Origin: Cystobacter ferrugineus
GTDB taxonomy: Bacteria; Myxococcota; Myxococcia; Myxococcales; Myxococcaceae
DNA length: 64,000 nt
Reading direction: 5' to 3'
Assembly (NCBI RefSeq): GCF_001887355.1
Contig: NZ_MPIN01000001.1
Location: 1,325,785 to 1,389,784, forward strand
Shown: positions 17,430 through 26,968 of the stretch, in pieces
Layout: each line of letters opens with the position of its first letter
How positions within the stretch are numbered: the stretch's first letter is position 1
The notes under the pieces: model-generated
Database searches by the model: none
What the model was told of the DNA's origin: nothing
The model's input: only the letters and a program-made list of their open reading frames with translations
Translations under genes and position numbers: made by a program

Positions 17430-18044
17430 ATGTCTGACGAGGCCGTCAAGGAAGAGGACCGCCAGCTGGTGGAGCGGGCCCAGGCGGGTGACATCAGCGC
17501 CTTCGAGGCGCTGGTGGATGCCCACCGGGATAAGGTGTACGGCCTGGCGCTGCGGATGACGCGCTCCGAGGCGGACGCCGCGGAGATCAGCCAGGATACC
17601 TTCCTCTCCGCCTACCAGCACCTGCGGGAGTTTCGCGGTGACGCCGCCTTCAGCTCGTGGGTGCACCGGATCGCGGCGAACAACGCCCTGATGCGCCTGC
17701 GCCACCGGAAGGTCGTGCAGGCAGCCGAGGGAGAGCTCCAGGGCCCGGAGTTCACCGAGCGGGGGAGCCTGACCGAGTACCCCGCCCGGGACTGGAGCCG
17801 GGACGCCGAGGGGCGCATCCTGGACGCCGAGCTGGGGCATGCCATCCAGCAAGCAGCCGACCATCTGCCCGAGGGCTACCGGGAGGTCTTCCTGTTGAAA
17901 GACGTGGACGGGCTCAGTTACGAACAAATTGCCGAGGTGACGGGGGATTCCATCCCCGCCATCAAGAGTCGATTGCACCGGGCTCGGCTTGCGCTTCGTG
18001 ATGCCATCGACCGGTTCTATAATCAGGGCGATGCGAGCGGGTGA
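17430..18044 (+). CDS. RNA polymerase ECF-type sigma factor (RpoE-like)
   Basis: 204 aa from ATG 17430. Region 2 is seen from about residue 10 (QLVERAQAGDISAFEALV, then FSSWVHRIAANNALMRLR) and region 4 from about 140 (HLPEGYREVFLLKDVDGLSYEQIAE...IKSRLHRAR). The linker between them is rather long and acidic. It is followed by a zinc-binding anti-sigma gene, so activity is probably held off by that partner until a signal is received. The regulon is unknown; likely roles are envelope or oxidative stress. Confidence 0.92.
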   Translation: MSDEAVKEEDRQLVERAQAGDISAFEALVDAHRDKVYGLALRMTRSEADAAEISQDTFLSAYQHLREFRGDAAFSSWVHRIAANNALMRLRHRKVVQAAEGELQGPEFTERGSLTEYPARDWSRDAEGRILDAELGHAIQQAADHLPEGYREVFLLKDVDGLSYEQIAEVTGDSIPAIKSRLHRARLALRDAIDRFYNQGDASG

Positions 18045-18103
18045 AACCCATCAGGGGGCTGGGCATCTCGTGAATGACGAGGCACGCCACGGCCGAGGTC
18101 CGG

Positions 18104-18343
18104 ATGTACACGTGTAAAGACTCCATCAACCTGCTGCAGGCGATGCTCGACGGGGAGTTGTCCGCCGAGGAGACCCAGCACCTGCGCGAGCATCTGGCGG
18201 GCTGCGCTCCCTGCGTGGACTTCCTGCGCACCTACAGGGCCACGCCAGGCCTGTGTCGCAAGGCGCTGGCCCAGAAGATGCCCCAGGAAGTCTCGGCCAA
18301 GCTCACCGAGTTCCTGCGCGCGCGCATCAAACCCACCCCGTGA
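18104..18343 (+). CDS. Zinc-finger anti-sigma factor (zf-HC2)
   Basis: 79 aa if started at ATG 18104; an in-frame ATG at 18074 would add ten residues (GAGG lies before 18104). The ZAS signature is present: MYTCKD...LDGELSAEE, then HLAGCAPC (HxxxCxxC). The protein is only the zinc-binding helix bundle, with no membrane segment, so it is a soluble anti-sigma that probably senses redox or metal through the Cys/His site. It lies 59 bp after the sigma gene. Its TGA stop overlaps the GTG start of the rlmN-like gene. Confidence 0.85.
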   Translation: MYTCKDSINLLQAMLDGELSAEETQHLREHLAGCAPCVDFLRTYRATPGLCRKALAQKMPQEVSAKLTEFLRARIKPTP

Positions 18344-19413
18344 AATTCCACCTCAAGACCCTGTCGCTGCCGGAGCTCGAGGCGGCCCTCGCGCCCGTAC
18401 AGCCCTCGCCCGTGGCGGTGCGCAAGGTCTTCGCCGCCGTCTTCGCCCATGGGGCCTCCACGGTGGAAGAGGTGTGCCGGGCGCCCCAGGTGCCCAAGCG
18501 CGTGGCGGACTTCCTGCGCGAGCACGCGGAGATGCCCCGCCTGACGGTCGTCGAGCGCCGCAAGGCCGAGGACGGCTTCGTGAAGTACCTCTTCGACTCG
18601 CCCCTCGGGGGCCGGGTGGAGGCGGTGCGCATCCCCATCTTCGACCACAAGTACGTGGTGTGCATCTCCAGCCAGGTGGGCTGCGCGCTCGCGTGCGACT
18701 TCTGCATGACGGGCAAGCTGGGCTTCCAGCGCAACCTGCGCACCTGGGAGATTCTGGAGCAGGTGATGCAGATCCGCGAGGAGGCCGACCGGCCCGTGCG
18801 CGGCGTGGTCTTCATGGGCATGGGCGAGCCGCTGCTCAACTACACGGAGACGTTGAGGGCCGCGCAGATCCTCTCCCACCCCGCGGGCTTCGCCATCTCC
18901 GGCCCCTCCATCACCTTCTCCACCGCGGGCATGGTGCCGGCCATCCGCCGCTACGTGCGCGAGGGTCACCCGTACCGGCTGGCCTTCTCGGTGACGAGCG
19001 CCATCCCCGAGAAGCGGCTGAAGGTGCTGCCCATCGAGAAGGCCCACCCGCTGCCGGAGCTGGTGGACGCCATCCGGGAGTACGCCACGGTGCGGCGCGA
19101 GCGGGCGATGATCGCCTACGTGGCCATCAGCGGCTTCAACCTGGGTGAAGAAGACGCACGGGCGCTCAAGCAGGCCTTCGAGGGCATTCCCATCAAGGTC
19201 GACCTCATCGACGTGACGGACCCCCAGGGCAAGTACCTGCCGCCCTCGCCCGAGGAGCTCAAGGCGTTTCGCGACCACCTGCAGATCCTCGGCGCGCCCA
19301 TCGCGCGGCGCTACTCGGGGGGCAAGGACATTGGCGCGGCGTGTGGCACCCTGGCCGCCTCCCAATATGGGGGCGTGGTGTTGCCGGCCCCGCCGCCCGT
19401 GAGCATCTCGTAG
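18340..19413 (+). CDS. rlmN: Radical SAM rRNA methyltransferase, RlmN/Cfr family
   Basis: 357 aa from GTG 18340, whose GTGA overlaps the anti-sigma stop; this coupling is why that start was chosen. The iron-sulphur motif CxxxCxxC is CALACDFC (about residues 114-121). It is followed by GEPLLNY and the C-terminal GAACGTLA Cys, which carries the methyl group in this family. Family members methylate A2503 of 23S rRNA (and tRNA A37) at C2. Many myxobacteria carry more than one RlmN-like gene, so this may not be the housekeeping copy; its placement behind a sigma/anti-sigma pair is unusual. Confidence 0.88.
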   Translation: MKFHLKTLSLPELEAALAPVQPSPVAVRKVFAAVFAHGASTVEEVCRAPQVPKRVADFLREHAEMPRLTVVERRKAEDGFVKYLFDSPLGGRVEAVRIPIFDHKYVVCISSQVGCALACDFCMTGKLGFQRNLRTWEILEQVMQIREEADRPVRGVVFMGMGEPLLNYTETLRAAQILSHPAGFAISGPSITFSTAGMVPAIRRYVREGHPYRLAFSVTSAIPEKRLKVLPIEKAHPLPELVDAIREYATVRRERAMIAYVAISGFNLGEEDARALKQAFEGIPIKVDLIDVTDPQGKYLPPSPEELKAFRDHLQILGAPIARRYSGGKDIGAACGTLAASQYGGVVLPAPPPVSIS

Positions 19414-19431
19414 TTTCACCGCGAGAGGCGC

Positions 19432-20046
19432 ATGGTCGAGTTCCTCGACAACTTCATCGCCCACCTGGGCCTCTTGGGCCTGCTGGTGTTCGGCGTGGCG
19501 GCGGCGCTGGAGTACGTGGTGCCGCCCTTTCCCGGAGACACCGTCACGCTGCTGGGCGGGGTGTACGCGGTGCGGGGGGACCATCCCTGGCCGCTGGTGT
19601 TCGGAGTGGTGGTGGCCGGCAGCGTGCTCGGCGCGCTCATCAACTACCAGGTGGGACACTGGCTGGGGGCCCGCTTCGAGCGGCGGCCGGGAGAGGCCTT
19701 CTTCGGCATCACCCACGCGCGGCTGGAGTCGGTGCAGGCGCAGATGCGACACAAGGGGCCGTGGCTGCTGCTCGTCAACCGTTTCCTGCCGGGCATTCGC
19801 GGGCTCATCTTCGTCGCGGCGGGGGCCGCGCACATGCCCCGCTTCAACGCGCTGCTGCTCGGGGCGCTGTCGGCCATGGCACACACGGCCCTGGTGCTGG
19901 CGCTGGGCGTGGCGGTGGGCGGCAACCTGGAGCGGCTGGAGTTCCTCGTGGGGCGCTACCAGCGGGGCGTCATCTTCGGGGTGGCGCTCGTCGTCCTGGT
20001 GCTGGGTGTGCGCACCTTGTTCAGGCGCCAGCCCCGGACCGGGTGA
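19432..20046 (+). CDS. DedA-family inner-membrane protein
   Basis: 204 aa with four to five hydrophobic segments. It carries the DedA/SNARE-associated features: an acidic residue and PxxP-like EYVVPPFPGDTV near residue 27, and the conserved NRFLPGIRGLIFVAAGAA block near 120. The family includes undecaprenyl-phosphate and phospholipid flippases. The start is 18 bp after the rlmN-like gene, so it is likely to belong to the same transcript. Confidence 0.88.
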   Translation: MVEFLDNFIAHLGLLGLLVFGVAAALEYVVPPFPGDTVTLLGGVYAVRGDHPWPLVFGVVVAGSVLGALINYQVGHWLGARFERRPGEAFFGITHARLESVQAQMRHKGPWLLLVNRFLPGIRGLIFVAAGAAHMPRFNALLLGALSAMAHTALVLALGVAVGGNLERLEFLVGRYQRGVIFGVALVVLVLGVRTLFRRQPRTG

Positions 20047-20076
20047 GCCCGGGGCGGGGTGGGCCCCACCCGTGCC

Positions 20077-23000
20077 TCAGTCCCTCCGGGCCGCCTCCGG
20101 TTTGTCCAGCCACAGCTCCTCGAAGCGCACCTGGGGCAGTGCCTGGTGCAGCCGCATGCCCTGCACCGAGCCGTTGGCCACCGCGTGCATGCGCTGGTGG
20201 AAGAGCGGGATGATGGGGCAGTCCTCGTGGACGGCCCGCTCCGCGAGCCGGTAGAGCCGCTTGCGCTTCTGGGGATCGATGGTGATGCGCGCCTCCTCCG
20301 TGAGCCGATCCAACTCCTCGTTGTGGTAGTTCAACGTGCACAGGAGCTGGGCCTTGGAGTGCAGCAGGTAATAGAGGAAGTTGTCCGGGTCGGGATAGTC
20401 GGCGACCCAGCCCACGCGGAAGGTGGACAGCCGCCCGTTGCGCCGCCGCTCGAAGAACTCGTCCGGGTGCAGCTCCTCGTGCCGCAGCTCCACCAGCCCC
20501 GCGTCCACCAGGGGCTGGAAGAGCACGGCGTCCTCGATCGACGGATCGTTGCCCTGGGGATGGTGCAGGGTGACGGGCAGGGTGCGCACCCCGGCCTCGC
20601 GCAGCAGCCGCTCGGCGAGGGCGAGGTCGCTGCCCGGCACCGACTCGTCCACGGGCAGGTCGTCCTCCAACAACTCCGGTGGCGTCAACGTGCGCGCCAG
20701 GCGTGCTCCCTTGTGGAACTGATCCACCATGCCGCGCACGTTCATGCCCACCCGCAGCGCCTTGCGCACGCGCACGTCGTTGTAGGGCGCCTCGCGCATG
20801 TTGAAGCCGAGGAATGTCGTGGAGGGCGTGTTGCTGGCGAGCACCTGCTGCCCGTCCTGCTCGAGCGACTCCACCTGCCGCATGAACAGGTGGGAGACGA
20901 TGTCCACCGAGCCCTCGCGCAGCGCGTTCACGGCCTGCTCGCGTGACTCCAGCAGGTGGAACTCGAGCCGGTCCAGCAGGGGCTGCCCCGCGCGCCAGTA
21001 GCTGGGATTGCGCTCGAGCGTGATGAGCGAGGAGCCGAAGTCCACCAGCCGGAACGGGCCGGTGCCCACCATCTGTCCCCGGGCGTCGAGCCGGGCCACC
21101 GCGGCGCCCGGCAGGGTCATCAGCTGCAGGAAGAAGGCCTTGGGCTCCTCGAGCCGGATCTCCAGCGTCAGATCGTCCATCACCAGCAGCCCCCTCACCT
21201 CGCGCGTCTGTCCGGAGATGACCTCCGAGGCCCCCTCGACGACCTCCATCAGGGTGCGGTCCGGCGAATTCACGGCGGGGTCCAACAGCCGCTCGAAGTG
21301 CCGCTTCACATCGCGCGCGCTCAGGGGGGTGCCGTCGTGGAAGACGACGCCCGGGCGCAGGTGGAAGCGGTAGCGGCGCGCCGTGGCGTCCACCTCCCAG
21401 CGCTCGGCGAGCTCCGGCACCAGGAGGCCATCATCCAGGCGCAGCAGCGGGGAGAAGACACAGCAGGTCATCTCCAGCACCTGGGTCTCCACCGCGAAGA
21501 GGGGATCCAACCCGCCCTGGTTGTGCAGGAACGCCGACTGATGGACGCCCGCGCGAAGCGTGCCACCCGGCCGTGGCGCGGGCAGCCGGAAGCGGAACAC
21601 CTCGCCGTCCAGGCTCGCCGCCTCGTGCGCCAGTTGCTGCACCGAGCGGCTCAGCCCATCGCCAATGCGGATGACCTGGAGCGCGTCCTCGCTCACCCGC
21701 GCCACCTCCTCGGCGATGGCCGTGTCCCCGCGCATGAGCACGCCGTGCGCCGCGCGGATCTCCTCGATGGCCGTGCTCAGCCGCACCACCGCGCTCGACA
21801 AGTCGCGGCCCGTGCGCGCCTGGCCCTCCGCCTTCTGCGACGCCTCCTGCGCGAGCTTGGCCATCTGCTGCGTCTGGTGCACCAGCTCGCGTCCGTGGCC
21901 CGCCTGCTCGATGGCCGCGCGCGTCACGTCGTCCACCCGCCGCGCCACCCGGCGGCTGGCCTCCACCACCGTGGAGCCCTGGGCATCCAGCCGCTTCGTC
22001 TCGGCCACCGTGGCCTCCACCGCCGAGAAGGTGCGCTGGGTGATGGCGCGGATCTCCCGCAGCGCCTCGGCGGCCCGGTCCCCGAGCAGCACGCCCGTGC
22101 TGGCCTGCTCGCGGCCCTCCCTCACCAGCGACACCGCCGTGCCCACCTCGCGGCGGATGCCACTGACCATGGTGGCGATCTCCCGCGTGGAGCGCGCGGT
22201 GCGCTCGGCGAGGCTGCGGATCTCATCCGCCACCACGCCAAAGGGCCGGCCCTGCTCTCCCGCCTGCGCCGCGATGATGGCGGCGTTGAGCGCGAGCAGG
22301 TTCGTCTGATCCGCGATCTCCTGGATGACGTCCACGATGCGGCCAATCTGCGTGGAGCGCACGCCGAGCGAGTCCACCAGCTCGGCCGTCTTGCGCACCG
22401 TCTCCTCCACCCGGTACATGCCCTGCACGCAGTCGTTGACGAGCACCGCGCCGTGCTCGGCGGTGGCCGTCACCGCGTGGGCGAGCTGGTTGGTCTCCGA
22501 GGCGCGGTGGCGCACGGCGTCGATGCCCGTCTGCACGAGCTGCACGAAGGCCTCGGCCTCGCTGGCGAAGCGCCCCAGCTCGTCACCCGAGGAGGCGATG
22601 TGGTGCAGCCGCTCGCTCATGGCCTGCACCTGCTGGGTGGTGCGGTGCGAGAAGTCATCCAGCGCGAGCAGCGCCTCGGCCACCTGTCCGAGCCGCTCCG
22701 TCATGTCCGTGAGCGAGCCGTTGGTCTCCTGGATGAAGCTCTCGAGCTGCGTCACGCGCTTGCCCGCGGCCTGCATGCTCTGGCCCATGCTGAGCACCGA
22801 CTGCTGCGAGCGCTCCACCGCGCCGCTCTGCCGGTGCGCGGCCTCCAGCAGCACGCGCACCTCCTCGGACACGCCCTGGCAGGTGCGGCGCACGTTGCCC
22901 GTCACCCGCTGCACCTGGGTGAGCGCCCGGCGCAGGGAGTAGAGCAACCGGCGCACCTCGCGCTCATCGCGCAAGCCATTGTAGGCGCTGTTGGTGAGGT

Positions 23001-23256
23001 CTCCCTCGGCCAGTCGCGTGAGCAGGCTGGCCCGCTCCTGGAGGCGCCGGTCCGCCCACAGCGTCCAGAAGGCGTAGGTCGCCGCCATCAGCAGCAGCGG
23101 CGTGCCGAGCAGCAACACGGCCCAACTGGACGGCGTCATGGACTGGCCGGCGGCGAGGTGCAGCAGTCCACCCGTCATGATTCCAAGGGTGAGCCCGATG
23201 ACGACGCTGAACGAAAGGAGGTACTTGTAGAGGTGCATGAGAAACCGAGGTCCCAT
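20077..23256 (-). CDS. Chemoreceptor signalling domain fused to family-5 solute-binding protein domain
   Basis: 1059 aa from ATG 23256 (ATG 23238 is an alternative). Two N-terminal membrane helices (about 12-35 and 43-67) with a very short outside loop leave no room for a periplasmic sensor. A long coiled-coil follows, with the MCP hairpin tip at about 307-357 ([13 protein letters not shown]...[13 protein letters not shown]). The tip deviates from the usual EAARAGE to AAQAGEQ. From about residue 560 to the end is a complete SBP_bac_5 (oligopeptide/nickel-type) domain, including [31 protein letters not shown] and [12 protein letters not shown]. With two helices this domain should be cytoplasmic, as in the sugar-phosphate sensor part of SgrR. 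It is probably a cytosolic ligand sensor wired to a chemosensory array. Confidence 0.85.
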   Translation of the reverse strand: MGPRFLMHLYKYLLSFSVVIGLTLGIMTGGLLHLAAGQSMTPSSWAVLLLGTPLLLMAATYAFWTLWADRRLQERASLLTRLAEGDLTNSAYNGLRDEREVRRLLYSLRRALTQVQRVTGNVRRTCQGVSEEVRVLLEAAHRQSGAVERSQQSVLSMGQSMQAAGKRVTQLESFIQETNGSLTDMTERLGQVAEALLALDDFSHRTTQQVQAMSERLHHIASSGDELGRFASEAEAFVQLVQTGIDAVRHRASETNQLAHAVTATAEHGAVLVNDCVQGMYRVEETVRKTAELVDSLGVRSTQIGRIVDVIQEIADQTNLLALNAAIIAAQAGEQGRPFGVVADEIRSLAERTARSTREIATMVSGIRREVGTAVSLVREGREQASTGVLLGDRAAEALREIRAITQRTFSAVEATVAETKRLDAQGSTVVEASRRVARRVDDVTRAAIEQAGHGRELVHQTQQMAKLAQEASQKAEGQARTGRDLSSAVVRLSTAIEEIRAAHGVLMRGDTAIAEEVARVSEDALQVIRIGDGLSRSVQQLAHEAASLDGEVFRFRLPAPRPGGTLRAGVHQSAFLHNQGGLDPLFAVETQVLEMTCCVFSPLLRLDDGLLVPELAERWEVDATARRYRFHLRPGVVFHDGTPLSARDVKRHFERLLDPAVNSPDRTLMEVVEGASEVISGQTREVRGLLVMDDLTLEIRLEEPKAFFLQLMTLPGAAVARLDARGQMVGTGPFRLVDFGSSLITLERNPSYWRAGQPLLDRLEFHLLESREQAVNALREGSVDIVSHLFMRQVESLEQDGQQVLASNTPSTTFLGFNMREAPYNDVRVRKALRVGMNVRGMVDQFHKGARLARTLTPPELLEDDLPVDESVPGSDLALAERLLREAGVRTLPVTLHHPQGNDPSIEDAVLFQPLVDAGLVELRHEELHPDEFFERRRNGRLSTFRVGWVADYPDPDNFLYYLLHSKAQLLCTLNYHNEELDRLTEEARITIDPQKRKRLYRLAERAVHEDCPIIPLFHQRMHAVANGSVQGMRLHQALPQVRFEELWLDKPEAARRD

Positions 23257-24331
23257 CACCGTATCCCGCCTCGCCCATGGGGTCCTCATCTCGTCGCGAG
23301 GGAGCGTCTGGGGCGTGCTTCTGCCCGTGCTCCTGCTCGTACTGCCAGCAAGGGGGGACGTGCCCCCGGCCCCCGCGGCCGAGCAGGCCCGCTTCGTCTT
23401 CGCCTGGAAGGGCGTTCCGGTCGGACTCGTCACCCTTTCCCTGTCCCCCGAGGCCCGGCGCTTTACCTACACCTCACGGCACCTGCACACCCGCGGGGAG
23501 CACGTGGGGCAGCGCACGCGGGAGGTGTCGGTGGAGCTGGGCGCGGAGGGCGCCGTGGCGGGCCGCTCGAGCGTGTCCCAGGCGTTGTGGCTGTGGCACA
23601 AGCCGCCCGCGAGCGGATGCGTGCTCGGCCGCGAGGAGCTGTCCGGACGCGAGGGGCCCCATTGCGTCACCTCCCTCCAGGAGGACCGCGTCGAGGGGAC
23701 GCTGTTCGGCCAGCCCTTCTCCGCGCGCTATGACACGCGGGGACGGATGGTGGCGCTGGACGTGGGGGAATCGCGCTTCACCCAGGTGCCCCCGGGCACG
23801 CGGCTGCGCGCCCCCCCGGACCTCTTCGTGGACGGTGTGCCCGTGGAGGGCGAGCGGGGAGTGCTGGGCTTCGAGCCCCCCTGGCCGCTCGCACGTCGTC
23901 CCGCGTGGCTGACGGACTGGCGGGAGGCGCCGGCACGCGCGCTCGCGCGGGAGGTCCACGCGGCCTTTCCCGAGAAGCTCCCGAGCGCGGCGGACTGGAG
24001 CGAAACGGGAGAAGGCGAGGCGGGGGGGTGTCTCGCTCATGCCTCGCGCTTCGCGGCCCGGGCGGCGGCGCGAGGGCAGCGCGTGGCGCTGGTGCAGGGC
24101 CTGCTCGTCGTGGACGGGGGCCCGGCCCGGCCCCATGCCTGGGTGCGCGTGGGGCTCGCGGGGGGCGGGGTGTTGGACCTGGATCCGACGTCGCTGGACC
24201 CCGTCCTGCCCACCACCCACCTGGCGCTCGCCGTGGTGGAGCCCGGCCGTCCCTCGGTGGAGGCCGGAGAGCGGTGGCTCGCGCTGCTGCGCGGCGAGCA
24301 TCGCGTGGTGCGCGCTCCAGCCGCCCGCTGA
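23237..24331 (+). CDS. Secreted transglutaminase-like protein
   Basis: 364 aa from ATG 23237, which overlaps the divergent gene's start by about 20 bp; a GTG at 23312 is the main alternative. A signal sequence ([14 protein letters not shown]) ends near residue 40. The C-terminal third shows a transglutaminase-like Cys-His-Asp pattern: GGCLAHA (about 264), PHAWVRV (about 299) and DLDPTSLD (about 314), with intervening [10 protein letters not shown] matching the family's strand. The N-terminal 200 residues ([13 protein letters not shown]...) form an unassigned beta-rich domain. Bacterial members usually act as periplasmic proteases or cross-linkers, but the substrate here is unknown. Confidence 0.65.
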   Translation: MRNRGPITVSRLAHGVLISSRGSVWGVLLPVLLLVLPARGDVPPAPAAEQARFVFAWKGVPVGLVTLSLSPEARRFTYTSRHLHTRGEHVGQRTREVSVELGAEGAVAGRSSVSQALWLWHKPPASGCVLGREELSGREGPHCVTSLQEDRVEGTLFGQPFSARYDTRGRMVALDVGESRFTQVPPGTRLRAPPDLFVDGVPVEGERGVLGFEPPWPLARRPAWLTDWREAPARALAREVHAAFPEKLPSAADWSETGEGEAGGCLAHASRFAARAAARGQRVALVQGLLVVDGGPARPHAWVRVGLAGGGVLDLDPTSLDPVLPTTHLALAVVEPGRPSVEAGERWLALLRGEHRVVRAPAAR

Positions 24332-24350
24332 GACGGGCCCGGAGCGGTCT

Positions 24351-25376
24351 TCAGTCGAAGGGGATGATGGAGAGCCGGGCGCCCACGGGCGCGTCCAGCA
24401 GTTGCTTGGCGCGCGCGGGCAGGTAGGCCATCTTGTCGTCCAGCCGGGCCATGGTGCGCACCGCGCGGAAGCGGTTGCGCCCCGAGTCGCGCTCGTAGCC
24501 GACGAGCACGTCATCGCCCTCCAGGTCGAAGTCCTCCGCGGCCAGCTTCACCGAGCGGTAGCGGCGCACGAGGGTGATGTCCGCGAGGTTGGCCTCGAAG
24601 TGCGGGCCGCCGTCGAAGGGGTCGATGCGCTCCACGTAGCGGAAGCCGACGCGCTCGAGCATCCGCTGCACGCCCTGGGTGTTGGGCCCCACCTCGCCGA
24701 GCACCTTCTGCACGCGCTCGGGGAAGAGCGAGGCGTAGATGTCCGAGGAGGGGAAGAGCTCCTTGATGAACTCCTTGTTCTGCCGGCTGAGCCGGTCCGC
24801 CTCCTGGTAGTCCAGCCCGGTGAACTTCTTGCCGCACGCCTCCCACAGCAGGCTGCGCCCGTCGGGCATCAGCGGGGGAAGCAGCTCGGCGAGCACCCGC
24901 GGGCGGAACAGCCGCTTGTGCATGGCCATGAAGAGGAAGCGCACGTAGGACAACTGCTTGCCGGGCTTGTCCGGTGTGGCGCGGTAGGGCGGGTCCACCA
25001 CGAGGCCGCCAATCTCCGTGGGGCCCTCGTAGTTGTAGCCGATGGAGAGCACCTTGTGCCGGAAGTGCCGGCCGATGCTGGCCGAGTAGTGCTCGCGCTC
25101 GGACACGTCGTAATAGATGTGCGGCGCCTCGTAGGTGCCGTGCTGCGCGATGATCATCGAGGTGCCGATGATGAGCTCGTTGCGCACGTCCTCCAGCACG
25201 AAGAGGTACTCGCGCTCGAAGGGATCCTTCACCTTGTCCGAGAAGCTCTTCACGGACTTGTCGATGATGGCCTCGAGCGTCTGCTCGTTGTTGGGGAGGT
25301 TGACGGTGTTGAGCACCGCGGCGAGCCGCTTCAGGCCGGGCAGGTCGGTCTTCTGGACATCGCGCAAGACGATCAT
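24351..25376 (-). CDS. astA: Arginine N-succinyltransferase
   Basis: 341 aa, the usual AstA length (about 340). The family's blocks are visible: MIVLRDVQKTDLPGLKRLA at the start, the FVLED...GTSMIIAQHG acyltransferase core, the GPTEIGGLVVDPPYR block, AELLPP, and FFDGGPHFE-like FDGGPHFEANL. AstA succinylates arginine as the first step of the ammonia-producing AST catabolic pathway. No astB/C/D/E genes are beside it, so the rest of the pathway, if present, lies elsewhere. A 12-bp palindrome (25476-25487) lies upstream. Confidence 0.9.
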   Translation of the reverse strand: MIVLRDVQKTDLPGLKRLAAVLNTVNLPNNEQTLEAIIDKSVKSFSDKVKDPFEREYLFVLEDVRNELIIGTSMIIAQHGTYEAPHIYYDVSEREHYSASIGRHFRHKVLSIGYNYEGPTEIGGLVVDPPYRATPDKPGKQLSYVRFLFMAMHKRLFRPRVLAELLPPLMPDGRSLLWEACGKKFTGLDYQEADRLSRQNKEFIKELFPSSDIYASLFPERVQKVLGEVGPNTQGVQRMLERVGFRYVERIDPFDGGPHFEANLADITLVRRYRSVKLAAEDFDLEGDDVLVGYERDSGRNRFRAVRTMARLDDKMAYLPARAKQLLDAPVGARLSIIPFD

Positions 25377-25475
25377 GGGGGCACCCGCGCCTCTTTCCCC
25401 CCTTGGGAGAGGGCGCTGCGAGAAATCACCTTACACCACCGGGGAGAACCGTCAGCCGCTCCCGTCCTTCCGGAT

Positions 25476-25487
25476 GCGACGCGTCGC
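25476..25487. promoter_or_regulatory. 12-bp palindrome upstream of astA
   Basis: GCGACGCGTCGC, a perfect inverted repeat 100 bp upstream of the astA start and just past the 3' end of the next gene. It could be an operator. The core GACGCGTC recurs in another palindrome at 40509-40522. Confidence 0.25.
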
Positions 25488-25523
25488 GTTGGCATTCGTG
25501 CTCGCCCGGTTGCCTGACACGTT

Positions 25524-25838
25524 TCAACGCGCCTGGGTATGAGCCCAGGAGATGGCTTGATGCAGGTCCGCGAGTTTCGTGTAGCGCACCAGGAACATCT
25601 CGTCGCCCAGGTTGCCGCGGTAGGCGGGGGGCGTGGGGCCGTGGAGCAGGAGGTTGCCGCCGAGCCGCTCCAGCAACTGCTCGCGCGACAGTTGGTAGTG
25701 CCGGTGGTGATGGCGGCGGGTGATGTGACCGGCGTGGAAGTGCGGCTCGAGCAGCACTCGGAACCCCTGCTCCCGGAGCGCCTGGACGAAGAGGTAGAAG
25801 TGCGGGGGGAACTGGGGGGAGATGAAGACGAAGTTCAT
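25524..25838 (-). CDS. Small protein resembling the N-terminus of ATP-grasp ligases
   Basis: 104 aa from ATG. The first 20 or so residues (MNFVFISPQFPPHFYLF) are of the kind that open a family of ATP-grasp carboxylate-amine ligases, but the ATP-grasp domain itself is absent. A His/Arg-rich middle (HITRRHHHRHYQ) and an unassigned end follow. It may be a remnant, or a stand-alone N-terminal domain with a new tail. It lies between astA and the iron-containing redox gene, all on the minus strand. Confidence 0.55.
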   Translation of the reverse strand: MNFVFISPQFPPHFYLFVQALREQGFRVLLEPHFHAGHITRRHHHRHYQLSREQLLERLGGNLLLHGPTPPAYRGNLGDEMFLVRYTKLADLHQAISWAHTQAR

Positions 25839-25961
25839 GGTGTCTCGACCACGGGGGCGGGGAACGGAGGATGCCGCGTTCCCCGGCCCCCGGGCGGTGT
25901 CACGTCGAGGGGCGCGTCCGCCCGGTGACTCCCCGTGGACACTTCGCGGCCGGTGCGTGTC

Positions 25962-26903
25962 TCAGGCCCGGGACAGCTTCAACCCCAGCTCGCGGCGGTA
26001 GCGCTCGAAGCACCGGGCGCCCGCGTTGAGGCGCATCAGCGCGCCTTCCGCGATGGGCCGCGCCACGCGGGGGTCCGCCGCCACCAGCGGCTTGAGCACC
26101 TCGCGGTTCCAGGCCTCGGAGTGCTTCACGTCCAGCGTGGCGTGCACCGCGTAGTAGCGCCGCACCGGCATCATGAAGCCGAGCCGTTGCAGGCCCGCGT
26201 TGACGCATGCCGAGCGTCCCGGCGCCGTCAGCTCCACCGCGCCCAGCGCGCCCACCGACTGGTAGGTGTAGCGACGGTTGGCGGCGAGCGCCACGAGGAG
26301 GTTGGCCAGCGCGTGCGCCTCCCACACCGTGCCCTCGTCCGTGGGGCGCAGGTCCAGCGCCGTGGCGAGCTGCGACAGCATGGGCCCATGCATCGCGTCC
26401 TCGCGGCCCCGGCCCATCTCGTCCCAGTAGTTGCGCGCCAGCTCCAGCTTGGCCTGCGTGGGCAGCTTCACCTGGGTCAGCGCCACCAGGTCATCGAAGC
26501 CCGCCTCGCCCGCGAACTCCTGGGTGAGGAACCAGTGGAAGGGCTCCAGCGGCGCTTCCGTGGCGAGCCACCCGAAGAGCGGGTCTCCCTGTCCCGGCCC
26601 CGTCTGCTTCAGCTCCTCGAACCAGGCGACGAAGGCCTCGGGCTCCTCGGGCGCCTCGGCGGCCCGCTCCGCCACGAGCGCGCGCTCGCGCTCGACGAAC
26701 TCTCCCTCCAGCAGACGCAGCCGCGTCTCTCGCGTCACCTCTTCGCGCCAGTCCTCATGGGGAAGGGTTGGCCGCAGACGCGATCTGTTGAATTGAAGCA
26801 GCACCCGGTGGAGCGCGTTCTGCTCTTGCTCGCTCGCCCCTTCACCGAGGAGCGCACCGAGTTGCATTTTCTCCGAGCTTCCGCTCTCTCCAAACCCCGC
26901 CAT
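25962..26903 (-). CDS. Iron-containing redox enzyme family protein (haem-oxygenase-like fold)
   Basis: 313 aa from ATG 26903, with AGGAGG nine bases upstream; an in-frame GTG at 26912 overlaps that site and is unlikely. The protein is all-helical, and its core (PFHWFLTQEF...LARNYWDEMGRGREDAMHG) carries the His/Glu-rich pattern of the haem-oxygenase-like di-iron superfamily. Members include oxidases and decarboxylases acting on amino-acid-derived substrates. A second His cluster (YYAVHATLDVKHSEAW) would complete the metal site. Its neighbours are arginine-acting enzymes. The substrate is unknown. Confidence 0.75.
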   Translation of the reverse strand: MAGFGESGSSEKMQLGALLGEGASEQEQNALHRVLLQFNRSRLRPTLPHEDWREEVTRETRLRLLEGEFVERERALVAERAAEAPEEPEAFVAWFEELKQTGPGQGDPLFGWLATEAPLEPFHWFLTQEFAGEAGFDDLVALTQVKLPTQAKLELARNYWDEMGRGREDAMHGPMLSQLATALDLRPTDEGTVWEAHALANLLVALAANRRYTYQSVGALGAVELTAPGRSACVNAGLQRLGFMMPVRRYYAVHATLDVKHSEAWNREVLKPLVAADPRVARPIAEGALMRLNAGARCFERYRRELGLKLSRA

Positions 26904-26968
26904 GGTGCACACCCTCCTGACTGTTGCCCCGGCGTGATGCCGAGGCGCGTACAGGGGAGAAGGTGGGG

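Noticed and set aside
20956-23733. 925-codon plus-strand frame opposite the MCP fusion gene
   Set aside because: Antisense shadow; composition is His/Arg/Leu-rich and it runs across the divergent start region.
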